This document shows positions 47,014 through 54,898 of a stretch of 64,000 nt of DNA, piece after piece. Each line of letters opens with the position of its first letter. Position 1 is the stretch's first letter. Origin of the DNA: Pseudomonas grandcourensis (lineage in GTDB: Bacteria; Pseudomonadota; Gammaproteobacteria; Pseudomonadales; Pseudomonadaceae); contig NZ_CP150919.1 of assembly GCF_039909015.1 (NCBI RefSeq), positions 2,952,501 through 3,016,500 on the forward strand. The letters run 5' to 3'. Below the pieces are notes generated by a model. That model saw nothing but the letters and a program-made list of their open reading frames with translations. It ran no database searches and was not told the DNA's origin. The position numbers were made by a program, and so were the translations under genes.

Positions 47014-47984
47014 TGCTCGATCCCGCGCGTAGCTACGACCTGATCGGTGACGTGCACGGTTGCGCTCTGACCCTGGAGCACTTGCTCGACCGACTCGGTT
47101 ATCAAAAGCAGGGTGGCGTCTGGCGACATGCTTCGCGCATGGCGGTGTTCGTCGGCGATATCATCGACCGCGGCCCGCGGATTCGCGAGGCACTGCATAT
47201 CGTCCACGACATGGTCGAGGCCGGCCAGGCACTGTGCATCATGGGCAACCATGAGTTCAATGCGCTGGGCTGGAGCACGCCGGCGCTGCCCGGCAGCGGC
47301 AAGCAGTTCGTGCGCGAGCACACGCCGCGCCATGCCCGCCTGCTGCACGAAACCCTGACCCAGTTCGAACACCATCCGGGTGACTGGCACGACTTCCAGC
47401 AATGGTTCTACAAATTGCCATTGTTCGTCGATGCCGGGCGTTTTCGCGTGGTCCACGCCTGCTGGGATGCCGGGCTGATCGAGCCGCTGCGCGCGTTGTT
47501 TCCCAACGGTTGCGTCGATGAGCACTTTCTCCAGGCCTCGGCGGAGTCGGGCTCCTTTGCCTGCACCGTATTCGACCGGCTGCTGCGCGGCACGGACATG
47601 CGCTTGCCCCATGGCCTGACCATGACCAGCGGCGACGGCCTGGTACGTTCGTTCTTCCGGACCAAGTTCTGGGAAGACGATCCGAAAACCTACGGCGACA
47701 TCGTGTTCCAACCGGATGCACTGCCGGAGCCCGTGGCCATGACGCCACTGTCGTCCACCGAAAAGAACAGTTTGCTGCGCTATGGCATCGATGAGCCGCT
47801 GTTGTTCGTCGGCCATTACTGGCGCAGCGGCAAGCCGGCACCGATCCGGCCGAACCTGGCCTGTCTGGATTACAGCGCGGTGCTGTACGGCAAACTGGTT
47901 GCCTACCGACTGGACCAGGAAACCCGCCTGGATCCGCAAAAATTCGTCTGGGTCGATGTCGAGCGGCCGGAGGTGCTGCAATGA
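47013..47984 (+). CDS. Calcineurin-like metallophosphoesterase
   Basis: A 323-residue phosphoesterase with the three diagnostic motifs: DLIGDVHGC (9-17), FVGDIIDRGPRI (44-55) and IMGNHEFNALGW (76-87), plus VVHACWDAGLIEPL and FVGHYWR later. Related bacterial enzymes are serine/threonine-type or dinucleotide phosphatases. It overlaps nadK (1 base) and the rhomboid gene (4 bases), so it is co-translated with them. The NadK link might suggest a nucleotide substrate, but this is speculative. Confidence 0.88.
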   Translation: MLDPARSYDLIGDVHGCALTLEHLLDRLGYQKQGGVWRHASRMAVFVGDIIDRGPRIREALHIVHDMVEAGQALCIMGNHEFNALGWSTPALPGSGKQFVREHTPRHARLLHETLTQFEHHPGDWHDFQQWFYKLPLFVDAGRFRVVHACWDAGLIEPLRALFPNGCVDEHFLQASAESGSFACTVFDRLLRGTDMRLPHGLTMTSGDGLVRSFFRTKFWEDDPKTYGDIVFQPDALPEPVAMTPLSSTEKNSLLRYGIDEPLLFVGHYWRSGKPAPIRPNLACLDYSAVLYGKLVAYRLDQETRLDPQKFVWVDVERPEVLQ

Positions 47985-48850
47985 GTGCTGTAGCGGTATT
48001 GCGTCTGCCCCTGGCGGTGGACTTGAGCGGGTTCGTCACCTTGCTCAAACGCATGCAGGTGCCCCACCGGGTCAGTGAAGAAGCTGGCGAGCAGGTGCTG
48101 TGGGTGCCGGACAACATCAGTGAAGACGTGCGTGCGCTGTACGAACGTTTTCCGGCGGGTGACCCCGATCAGCAGCTGGACATTCCGGTGGCGCAAACCG
48201 TCAAGCGCCCGGGGTTCGTCGAGCAGTTGAAATACGCCAGGGCCACCGCGCTGGTATTGCTGCTGAGCCTGATCGTCGGCGCGGTGACCATGCTGGGCGA
48301 CAACCTTGAAACGATGCGCTGGCTGACCTTCCTCGAATTCCGCGTGGTCGGCGAGTACCTCCACTTCACGCCACTGGCCGACAGCCTGGCGGCGGGACAG
48401 TGGTGGCGCCTGGTCACGCCGATGCTGATCCACTTCGGCATCCTGCACCTGGCGATGAACGGCATGTGGTACTGGGAGCTGGGGCGGCGCATTGAGTCGC
48501 GCCAGGGCAGTATCAACCTGATCGGCCTGACCTTGCTGTTCAGTCTGGTGTCCAACTTCGCCCAGTATTTCTTCAGCGGTCCGACCCTGTTCGGCGGTTT
48601 GTCCGGCGTGCTGTACGGCCTGCTCGGGCATTGCTGGATCTTCCAGCTGCTGGCGCCGAACCCGGCTTATCGCCTGCCCCGTGGCGTGCTGGTGATGATG
48701 CTGGTGTGGTTGCTGCTGTGCCTGTCCGGGCTGGTCTCGATGATCGGCTTCGGCGAGATCGCCAACGCGGCCCACGTCAGCGGGTTACTCATCGGATGCT
48801 TCACCGGTTTGTTGGGCGGTTTGTATAACCGCCGTAAACTGGCCGCCTAA
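47981..48850 (+). CDS. glpG: Rhomboid family intramembrane serine protease, GlpG-like
   Basis: A 289-residue membrane protease. The cytoplasmic N-terminal domain spans about 1-85. Six helices follow with His151, His156 and Asn160 in LIHFGILHLAMNGMWYWELG, the nucleophile Ser208 in FGGLSGVLYGLLGH and the partner His265 in ANAAHVSGLLIG, the Ser-His dyad of rhomboids. GlpG cleaves membrane proteins within the bilayer and is tied to membrane-protein quality control in E. coli. The start overlaps the phosphatase stop by four bases. Confidence 0.92.
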   Translation: MSAVAVLRLPLAVDLSGFVTLLKRMQVPHRVSEEAGEQVLWVPDNISEDVRALYERFPAGDPDQQLDIPVAQTVKRPGFVEQLKYARATALVLLLSLIVGAVTMLGDNLETMRWLTFLEFRVVGEYLHFTPLADSLAAGQWWRLVTPMLIHFGILHLAMNGMWYWELGRRIESRQGSINLIGLTLLFSLVSNFAQYFFSGPTLFGGLSGVLYGLLGHCWIFQLLAPNPAYRLPRGVLVMMLVWLLLCLSGLVSMIGFGEIANAAHVSGLLIGCFTGLLGGLYNRRKLAA

Positions 48851-48883
48851 TTTAAGAACATGCAATAAAGAGACGGAGACCCA

Positions 48884-49144
48884 ATGTCCTCTTTTAACGA
48901 AATGATCAAGAACATCACCCACGAGATCTACGAGAGCCTGAAACTGGCCGTGGAAATCGGCAAATGGTCCGACGGTGGCAAACTCACCGCCGAACAACGC
49001 GAGCTGTCGCTGCAGGCGATGATCGCCTGGGAAATCCAGAACCTGCCCGAGGACCAGCGCACCGGCTATATGGGCCCGCAGGAATGCAGCTCCAAGTCGA
49101 TTCAAGTGCCCAATATCCTGTTCAAGTCGGATGCCATCCATTGA
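48884..49144 (+). CDS. YeaC-like small protein (DUF1315)
   Basis: An 86-residue soluble protein of the YeaC/DUF1315 type: MSSFNEMIKNITHEIYESLK and GKWSDGGKLTAEQRELSLQA, then MIAWEIQNLPEDQRTGYMGP. Function unknown. An AGACGGAGACCC ribosome region precedes the ATG. The stop (TTGA) overlaps the TTG start of the DUF2797 gene. Confidence 0.88.
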   Translation: MSSFNEMIKNITHEIYESLKLAVEIGKWSDGGKLTAEQRELSLQAMIAWEIQNLPEDQRTGYMGPQECSSKSIQVPNILFKSDAIH

Positions 49145-49971
49145 TCGAGCTTGGCCGCGGTGCAATCAGCAAAATGTCGGCGCGCCTGGACGGGCCGAAC
49201 GTGCAATATGCTTTCCGTCTGGGCGAAACCGAGGTCCCGGTCAATCCGTTGATCGGCACCACGGTGCGCCTGGAATACCTGGGGGCGATCCACTGCACCC
49301 ATTGCGGACGCAAGACCAAGACCAGTTTCAGCCAGGGCTACTGCTACCCGTGCATGACCAAACTGGCCCAGTGCGACGTGTGCATCATGAGCCCGGAGCG
49401 CTGCCACTTTGACGCCGGAACGTGTCGGGAGCCGGAGTGGGGCGAGAAGTTCTGCATGACCGACCATGTGGTGTACCTGGCCAACTCGTCGGGGGTCAAA
49501 GTCGGGATTACCCGCGCGACCCAGTTGCCAACCCGCTGGCTCGACCAGGGTGCGAGCCAGGCCTTGCCGATCATGCGCGTCTCGACCCGCCAGCAGTCCG
49601 GTTTTGTCGAGGATCTGTTCCGCAGCCAGGTGGCCGACAAGACCAACTGGCGTGCTTTGCTCAAGGGCGATGCGGCGGCGGTGAACCTGGCCGAGGTCCG
49701 CGATCAACTGTTCGACAGCTGCGCTGAAGGCTTGCTCGGGCTGCAGCAGCGATTTGGCTTGCAGGCGATCCAGCCGGTGACCGACGTCGAACCCCTGGAA
49801 ATCCGCTACCCGGTCGAGCAGTACCCGGCGAAGATCGTCAGCTTCAACCTGGACAAGAACCCGATTGCCGAAGGCACGCTGATGGGGGTCAAGGGCCAGT
49901 ACCTGATCTTCGATACCGGCGTGATCAATATTCGTAAATACACGGCTTACCAGCTCGCCGTGCATCAGTAA
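49141..49971 (+). CDS. DUF2797 protein with zinc-ribbon cysteines
   Basis: A 276-residue protein of unknown function. Cysteine pairs CTHCGRKTK and YCYPCMTKLAQCDVCIM lie near residues 52-84, followed by HFDAGTCREPEWGEKFC, suggesting a structural zinc site. The rest includes VYLANSSGVKVGITRATQLP, reminiscent of a GIY-YIG-like segment (VYLAN ... VGIT). The start is read as TTG 49141, overlapping the yeaC stop by four bases; ATG 49174 is the alternative. It lies ten bases upstream of pepN. Confidence 0.83.
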   Translation: MIELGRGAISKMSARLDGPNVQYAFRLGETEVPVNPLIGTTVRLEYLGAIHCTHCGRKTKTSFSQGYCYPCMTKLAQCDVCIMSPERCHFDAGTCREPEWGEKFCMTDHVVYLANSSGVKVGITRATQLPTRWLDQGASQALPIMRVSTRQQSGFVEDLFRSQVADKTNWRALLKGDAAAVNLAEVRDQLFDSCAEGLLGLQQRFGLQAIQPVTDVEPLEIRYPVEQYPAKIVSFNLDKNPIAEGTLMGVKGQYLIFDTGVINIRKYTAYQLAVHQ

Positions 49972-49981
49972 GGACTCCAGC

Positions 49982-52639
49982 ATGCGCACCGAACAACCGA
50001 AGATGATCTACCTCAAGGACTATCAGGCGCCCGAGTACCTGATCGACGAAACACACCTGACCTTCGAGTTGTTCGAGGACCACAGCCTGGTCCATGCGCA
50101 ACTGGTGATGCGCCGCAACCCCGAGCGTGGCCCGGGCCTGCCGCCCCTGGTGCTGGACGGCCAGCAGCTGGAACTGCTGTCGGTCACCCTGGCCGACCAG
50201 GCGCTTTCCGAGGCGCAGTACCAGTTGACCGAGAATCACCTGACCCTGCACCCGACCAGCGCTACCTTCACGGTCGACACCAGCGTCCGGATCCACCCGG
50301 AAACCAACACCGCGCTGGAAGGCCTGTACAAGTCCGGCACGATGTTCTGCACCCAGTGCGAGGCCGAAGGCTTTCGCAAGATCACCTATTACCTCGACCG
50401 TCCGGACGTGATGAGCACCTTCACCACCACGGTCGTCGCCGAACAACACAGCTATCCGGTGCTGCTGTCCAACGGCAACCCGATCGCTTCCGGTCCTGGC
50501 GAAGAGGGCCGGCACTGGGCGACCTGGGAAGACCCGTTCAAGAAACCGGCGTACCTGTTTGCGCTGGTGGCCGGTGACCTGTGGTGCGTCGAAGACAGCT
50601 TCACCACCATGAGCGAGCGTAACGTGGCGCTGCGCATTTATGTCGAGCCGGAAAACATCGACAAGTGCCAGCATGCAATGAACAGTCTGAAGAAATCCAT
50701 GCGTTGGGACGAAGAGGTCTACGGTCGCGAGTACGATCTGGACATCTTCATGATCGTCGCCGTGAATGACTTCAACATGGGCGCCATGGAGAACAAGGGC
50801 CTCAACATCTTCAACTCCAGCGCCGTGCTGGCCAAGGCCGAAACCGCTACCGACGCCGCGCACCAGCGGGTCGAGGCGATTGTCGCCCACGAGTACTTCC
50901 ACAACTGGTCGGGTAACCGCGTGACCTGCCGCGACTGGTTCCAGCTGTCGCTGAAAGAAGGCTTCACCGTGTTCCGCGATGCCGGTTTCTCCTCGGACAT
51001 GAACTCGGCCACGGTCAAGCGCATCCAGGATGTGGCGTACCTGCGCACCCACCAGTTCGCCGAAGACGCCGGCCCCATGGCCCACGCCGTGCGCCCGGAC
51101 AGCTTCATCGAGATTTCCAACTTCTACACCCTGACCGTGTACGAAAAGGGCTCGGAAGTGGTCGGCATGATCCACACCCTGCTCGGTGCCGAAGGCTTCC
51201 GCAAAGGCAGCGACCTGTACTTCGAACGCCACGATGGCCAGGCCGTTACCTGCGATGACTTCATCAAGGCCATGGAAGATGCCAATGGTGTCGACCTGAC
51301 CCAGTTCAAGCGCTGGTACAGCCAGGCCGGTACACCGCGTCTGGCGGTGAGCGAGTCCTACGACGCAGCCGCGAAAACTTACAGCCTGACCTTCCGCCAG
51401 AGCTGCCCGGAAACCCCGGACAAGGTGCAAAAACTGCCGTTTGTGATCCCGGTCGAGCTGGGCCTGCTGGACAGCAAGGGTGGCGAGATTGCCCTGCGTC
51501 TTGCCGGTGAAGTCGCAGCCCAAGGTACAACCCGGGTCATATCCGTGACCGAAGCCGAGCAGACTTTCACCTTTGTCGACATCGCCGAACAACCGCTGCC
51601 GTCGTTGCTGCGCGGCTTCTCGGCGCCGGTGAAGCTGAGCTTCCCGTACAACCGCGACCAGTTGATGTTCCTGATGCAGCACGACAGCGACGGCTTCAAC
51701 CGTTGGGATGCTGGTCAGCAACTGTCGGTGCAGGTGCTGCAAGAGCTGATTGCCCAGCAACAGAAAGGCGAAGCGCTGGTACTCGATCAGCGTCTGGTGT
51801 CGGCGCTGCGCACGGTGCTCTCGGATGAGTCGCTGGATCAGGCCATGGTCGCCGAAATGCTCTCGCTGCCAAGCGAGGCGTACCTGACCGAGATCAGCGA
51901 CGTGGCGGATGTCGATGCCATTCACACCGCCCGTGAATTTGCTCGCAAGCAATTGGCCGAGGCGTTGTTCGAAGGTCTGTGGCTGCGTTATCAAGCCAAT
52001 CGCGAATTGTCGAAGCAGACGCCGTACGTGGCCGAAGCCGAGCACTTTGCCCGTCGTGCCTTGCAGAACATTGCGCTGTCGTACCTGATGCTCAGCGGCA
52101 AGCCGGAAGTTGTGGCGGCGACTCTGGAGCAGTTCGATGCGTGCGACAACATGACCGAGCGCCTGACCGCGCTGGCCGTGCTGGTCAATTCTCCGTTCGA
52201 ATCCGAGAAGGCCAAGGCGCTGGCCAGCTTCGCCGAGCACTTCAAGGACAACCCGTTGGTCATGGACCAGTGGTTCAGTGTCCAGGCGGGCAGTGTGTTG
52301 CCTGGTGGCCTGGCACGGACCAAGGCGTTGATGCAGCACCCGGCGTTCAACATCAAGAACCCGAACAAGGTACGGGCGCTGGTCGGTGCGTTTGCCGGGC
52401 AGAACCTGATCAACTTCCATGCGGCCGACGGTTCGGGGTATCGCTTCCTCGCTGATCTGGTGATTGAGTTGAATGGCTTCAATCCACAGATTGCTTCTCG
52501 GCAGTTGGCGCCGTTGACTCGCTGGCGCAAGTACGACAGTGCTCGTCAGGTTTTGATGAAGGGGGAGCTTGAGCGGATTCGGGCTTCGGGGCAGTTGTCC
52601 AGTGATGTGTTTGAAGTGGTCAGCAAGAGTTTGGCTTGA
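49982..52639 (+). CDS. pepN: Aminopeptidase N
   Basis: PepN is a broad cytoplasmic M1 metallo-aminopeptidase. The 885-residue protein carries the exopeptidase motif GAMEN (267-271), the zinc site HEYFH (303-307) with the third ligand Glu326 in LSLKEG, and a C-terminal helical domain of about 330 residues. Length and motif positions match E. coli PepN. It ends the run of tightly spaced genes from nadK. Confidence 0.97.
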   Translation: MRTEQPKMIYLKDYQAPEYLIDETHLTFELFEDHSLVHAQLVMRRNPERGPGLPPLVLDGQQLELLSVTLADQALSEAQYQLTENHLTLHPTSATFTVDTSVRIHPETNTALEGLYKSGTMFCTQCEAEGFRKITYYLDRPDVMSTFTTTVVAEQHSYPVLLSNGNPIASGPGEEGRHWATWEDPFKKPAYLFALVAGDLWCVEDSFTTMSERNVALRIYVEPENIDKCQHAMNSLKKSMRWDEEVYGREYDLDIFMIVAVNDFNMGAMENKGLNIFNSSAVLAKAETATDAAHQRVEAIVAHEYFHNWSGNRVTCRDWFQLSLKEGFTVFRDAGFSSDMNSATVKRIQDVAYLRTHQFAEDAGPMAHAVRPDSFIEISNFYTLTVYEKGSEVVGMIHTLLGAEGFRKGSDLYFERHDGQAVTCDDFIKAMEDANGVDLTQFKRWYSQAGTPRLAVSESYDAAAKTYSLTFRQSCPETPDKVQKLPFVIPVELGLLDSKGGEIALRLAGEVAAQGTTRVISVTEAEQTFTFVDIAEQPLPSLLRGFSAPVKLSFPYNRDQLMFLMQHDSDGFNRWDAGQQLSVQVLQELIAQQQKGEALVLDQRLVSALRTVLSDESLDQAMVAEMLSLPSEAYLTEISDVADVDAIHTAREFARKQLAEALFEGLWLRYQANRELSKQTPYVAEAEHFARRALQNIALSYLMLSGKPEVVAATLEQFDACDNMTERLTALAVLVNSPFESEKAKALASFAEHFKDNPLVMDQWFSVQAGSVLPGGLARTKALMQHPAFNIKNPNKVRALVGAFAGQNLINFHAADGSGYRFLADLVIELNGFNPQIASRQLAPLTRWRKYDSARQVLMKGELERIRASGQLSSDVFEVVSKSLA

Positions 52640-52692
52640 GTCTGTTGTTGACCTTGGCGGCCTTCGGGCCGACCAGGCTCTTGGTTGATTGA

Positions 52693-52960
52693 GTACATAT
52701 CCGTTTCTGCGGTAATGGCGGCTGGCGGTTTCGCCCTTACGGCGAGTCCCTTTTGGCAAACGCCCCAAAAGGAACCAAAAGGTCTCGCCCTTACGTACGG
52801 CCCCTCGCTTAGGCTCGGGGTTCCTTCGCTGCGGTATTCATCCGGGGGCATTGCCCTCCGGTCGGCTTCGCTTCGACCTACATGCAATGTGTTCGACTGC
52901 GTCGAACGGCGCTGCGCGCCAATCCCCAGATAAACACCTCCACTCAGCCTTCCGAGGGGG
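52693..52960 (+). repeat. Left arm of long inverted repeat
   Basis: A 268-bp arm that starts GTACATATCC and ends TCCGAGGGGG. Its reverse complement pairs with 53229-53494 over almost the whole length, with scattered mismatches (roughly three quarters identical by eye). Shared landmarks include TTCGCxCTTAC, CGTACGGC, ATGTGTTCGACT and CGTCGAACGGCGCT. Confidence 0.85.
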
Positions 52961-53160
52961 CGGGTGGATCAAGATCAAAAGCTGCAGGCGAGCTAACGCT
53001 CGGCCTGATGAGTGGTGAGGAGCGACGCGGTGGTGTGGGCTGCTCTGCCTTTGCTCTTCTGTGGGAGCAGGCTTGGTCCGGGCGGCGTTCCGACGATGGC
53101 GGCCTGACAGCCAACTGAGTCTCATCTGGTTGCACCCAATTTTTCAGAAACCCCTATCTG

Positions 53161-53190
53161 CTTTGGCTTTGGCTTTGGCTTTGGCTTTGG
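53161..53190. repeat. Hexanucleotide tandem repeat (CTTTGG)5
   Basis: Five perfect CTTTGG units, followed by a run based on TTGATC up to about 53225. Repeats like this are prone to slippage. They lie between the inverted-repeat arms. Confidence 0.95.
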
Positions 53191-53228
53191 CTTTTGATCT
53201 TGATCTTGATCTGGCTTTTGATCTTTTG

Positions 53229-53494
53229 CCCCTTCGGCAGGCCGAGCGTAGGTGTTCATCAGGGGGTTAGGCGCGTAGCGCCGTTCGACGAAGTCGAACA
53301 CATCGAGAGGAGGTCGTCGCGAAGCAGACCGGAGGCGATGCCCCCTGATGGACACCGTAGCGAGGGAACACCGAGCCTTGGCGAGGTGCCGTACGTCGGG
53401 GCAAAGCCTTTTGCTTACTTTTCGGCGTTTGGAAAAGTGAGTCGCTGTAAGAGCGAAACCGTCAGTAGCCGTTACCGCAGCAATGGATATGTAC
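53229..53494 (-). repeat. Right arm of long inverted repeat
   Basis: A 266-bp partner of 52693-52960 in the opposite orientation. The arms are 268 bp apart and could fold as a very large stem in RNA or DNA. Confidence 0.85.
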
Positions 53495-53542
53495 ACCGAT
53501 TGGATAAGCAGCCGTTACCGCAGTAACGGATATGTACACCGA
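53467..53542 (+). repeat. 33-bp direct repeat
   Basis: Copies at 53467-53499 and 53510-53542 (agccgttaccgcag ... ggatatgtacaccga) differ at two positions. The first overlaps the outer end of the right inverted-repeat arm. Confidence 0.9.
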
Positions 53543-53563
53543 ACACCGAACACCGAACACCGA
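53536..53563. repeat. 7-bp tandem repeat (ACACCGA)4
   Basis: Four perfect ACACCGA units followed by ACACAACC. Unit length and copy number are far from CRISPR-like. Confidence 0.95.
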
Positions 53564-53659
53564 ACACAACCACCATACCCGCAATCACCCCACCTGATAC
53601 CCAACCATTCAGAACACCCCCCCATCCCCCCGGTTAACAAAAGATAACGTGGCGTCGAT

Positions 53660-53689
53660 TGTCAGACATTAAAAAACACCGATAGGATA
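53660..53689 (+). promoter_or_regulatory. Possible sigma-70 promoter of the YCF48-RND pair
   Basis: TTGTCA (53660-53665) and TAGGAT (53684-53689) are separated by 18 bases, about 130 bases before the ATG at 53818. Confidence 0.4.
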
Positions 53690-53817
53690 GGCCAGCTTCC
53701 GAAGGGGCTCTGGATTGCGGGTTTCAGGACTATGCTCTGAAACAGCCGGTCCAGACACGCACCCTTGCGGCGCCCAGAAAGGTTGAACGACCTAACAATA
53801 ATAATGGGAGAAGGTCT

Positions 53818-54870
53818 ATGAGTGAGCCTGTCATGGGTGTGGGTACCTGCCGCCCGCCGGCATTACGCAAATTCGCGTTGCTGGCCACAGCGCTCTCGCT
53901 GTTGGGCTCTGCCATGCTGTCGGCACCTGCGCTGGCCGCGGCGGCGCCAGCATCCGATGTTGTTTATTCCATTGAATCCGCCAAGGCTGCCAAAAGCCTG
54001 ATGCTCGATGTCGTCCACGCCGGCAAGCGCCTGGTGGCGGTTGGGGATCGTGGGCACATCCTGTATTCCGATGACCAGGGCGCCACCTGGACCCAGGCCA
54101 AGGTCCCGACCCGGGCCCTGCTGACGTCGGTGTTTTTCGTCGATGACAAGCACGGTTGGGCCGTCGGTCATGACGCGCAGATCCTCGCCAGCGAGGACGG
54201 CGGCGCGACCTGGACCAAGCAGTTCGAAGATTTGAAACGCGAATCGCCGCTGCTCGATGTCTGGTTCAAGGACGCCGACAGCGGCTTTGCCGTGGGCGCT
54301 TATGGCTCGCTGATGGAAACCACCGACGGTGGCAAGCATTGGGAAGACGCCAGCGACCGCCTCGACAACGAAGACCAGTACCACCTGAACGCGATCGCCG
54401 CGGTCAAGGACGCCGGGCTGTTCATTGTCGGCGAGCAGGGCAGCATGTTCCGTTCCGCGGACTGGGGTCAGACCTGGGAGAAACTCGAAGGTCCGTACGA
54501 AGGCTCGCTGTTCGGCGTAATCGGCACGGCGCAGCCCAATACGCTGCTGGCCTACGGCCTGCGCGGCAACCTTTACCGTTCCACGGATTTCGGCACCACC
54601 TGGGACCAGGTCGAGCTCAAGGCTGAACGTGGCGACCTGGAGTTCGGGCTGTCCGGCGGCACGCTGCTCGACGACGGTTCCATCGTGATCGTCGGCAACG
54701 GCGGTTCGGTGATTCGCAGCAGCGACAATGGCGAAACCTTCAAGGTGGTCAACCGTCCGGACCGTATTTCGGTCTCGGCAGTGACTGCGGCAGGCAATGG
54801 CAATCTGGTTCTGGCCGGGCAGGGCGGCGTTCGCGTCACTTCGCCGAACGGCACCGAGTCGGGCAAATGA
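53818..54870 (+). CDS. Exported Asp-box (YCF48/BNR-like) beta-propeller protein
   Basis: A 350-residue protein with a signal peptide (FALLATALSLLGSAMLSAPA, about 20-39). Six Asp-box repeats can be seen: SDDQGATW, SEDGGATW, TTDGGKHW, SADWGQTW, STDFGTTW and SSDNGETF, spaced about 40-50 residues apart, giving a propeller like plant HCF136/YCF48. The BNR blades here are structural and do not imply sialidase activity. A strong site (GGGAGAAGG) precedes the ATG. It lies 28 bases upstream of an RND exporter gene, so the two should function together in the envelope. Confidence 0.88.
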   Translation: MSEPVMGVGTCRPPALRKFALLATALSLLGSAMLSAPALAAAAPASDVVYSIESAKAAKSLMLDVVHAGKRLVAVGDRGHILYSDDQGATWTQAKVPTRALLTSVFFVDDKHGWAVGHDAQILASEDGGATWTKQFEDLKRESPLLDVWFKDADSGFAVGAYGSLMETTDGGKHWEDASDRLDNEDQYHLNAIAAVKDAGLFIVGEQGSMFRSADWGQTWEKLEGPYEGSLFGVIGTAQPNTLLAYGLRGNLYRSTDFGTTWDQVELKAERGDLEFGLSGGTLLDDGSIVIVGNGGSVIRSSDNGETFKVVNRPDRISVSAVTAAGNGNLVLAGQGGVRVTSPNGTESGK

Positions 54871-54898
54871 GCCGGGTTAATAATAAGAAGGCGGAGCT

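Larger units (their letters stand above)
52640..53817. other. Gene-free region with long inverted repeat, REP fragment and tandem repeats
   Basis: 1.18 kb between pepN and the next gene. It holds two inverted arms (52693-52960 and 53229-53494), a REP-like fragment near 53068-53105, a (CTTTGG)5 tract, a 33-bp direct repeat and a 7-bp tandem repeat, ending with a promoter region. Short open frames in the arms are nearly mirror images of each other and look like by-products of the repeat. Confidence 0.75.

Noticed and set aside
49925..52768. 947-codon minus-strand frame over pepN
   Set aside because: It is the antisense shadow of pepN, whose zinc-site motifs are complete on the plus strand. Such long antisense frames are common in GC-rich genomes.
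52685..53496. Short open frames in the inverted-repeat arms as a gene pair
   Set aside because: The two peptides resemble each other only because the arms are inverted copies; no ribosome sites or coding-like composition.
53536..53563. CRISPR array
   Set aside because: Units are 7 bp with no spacers, and no cas genes are in the window.
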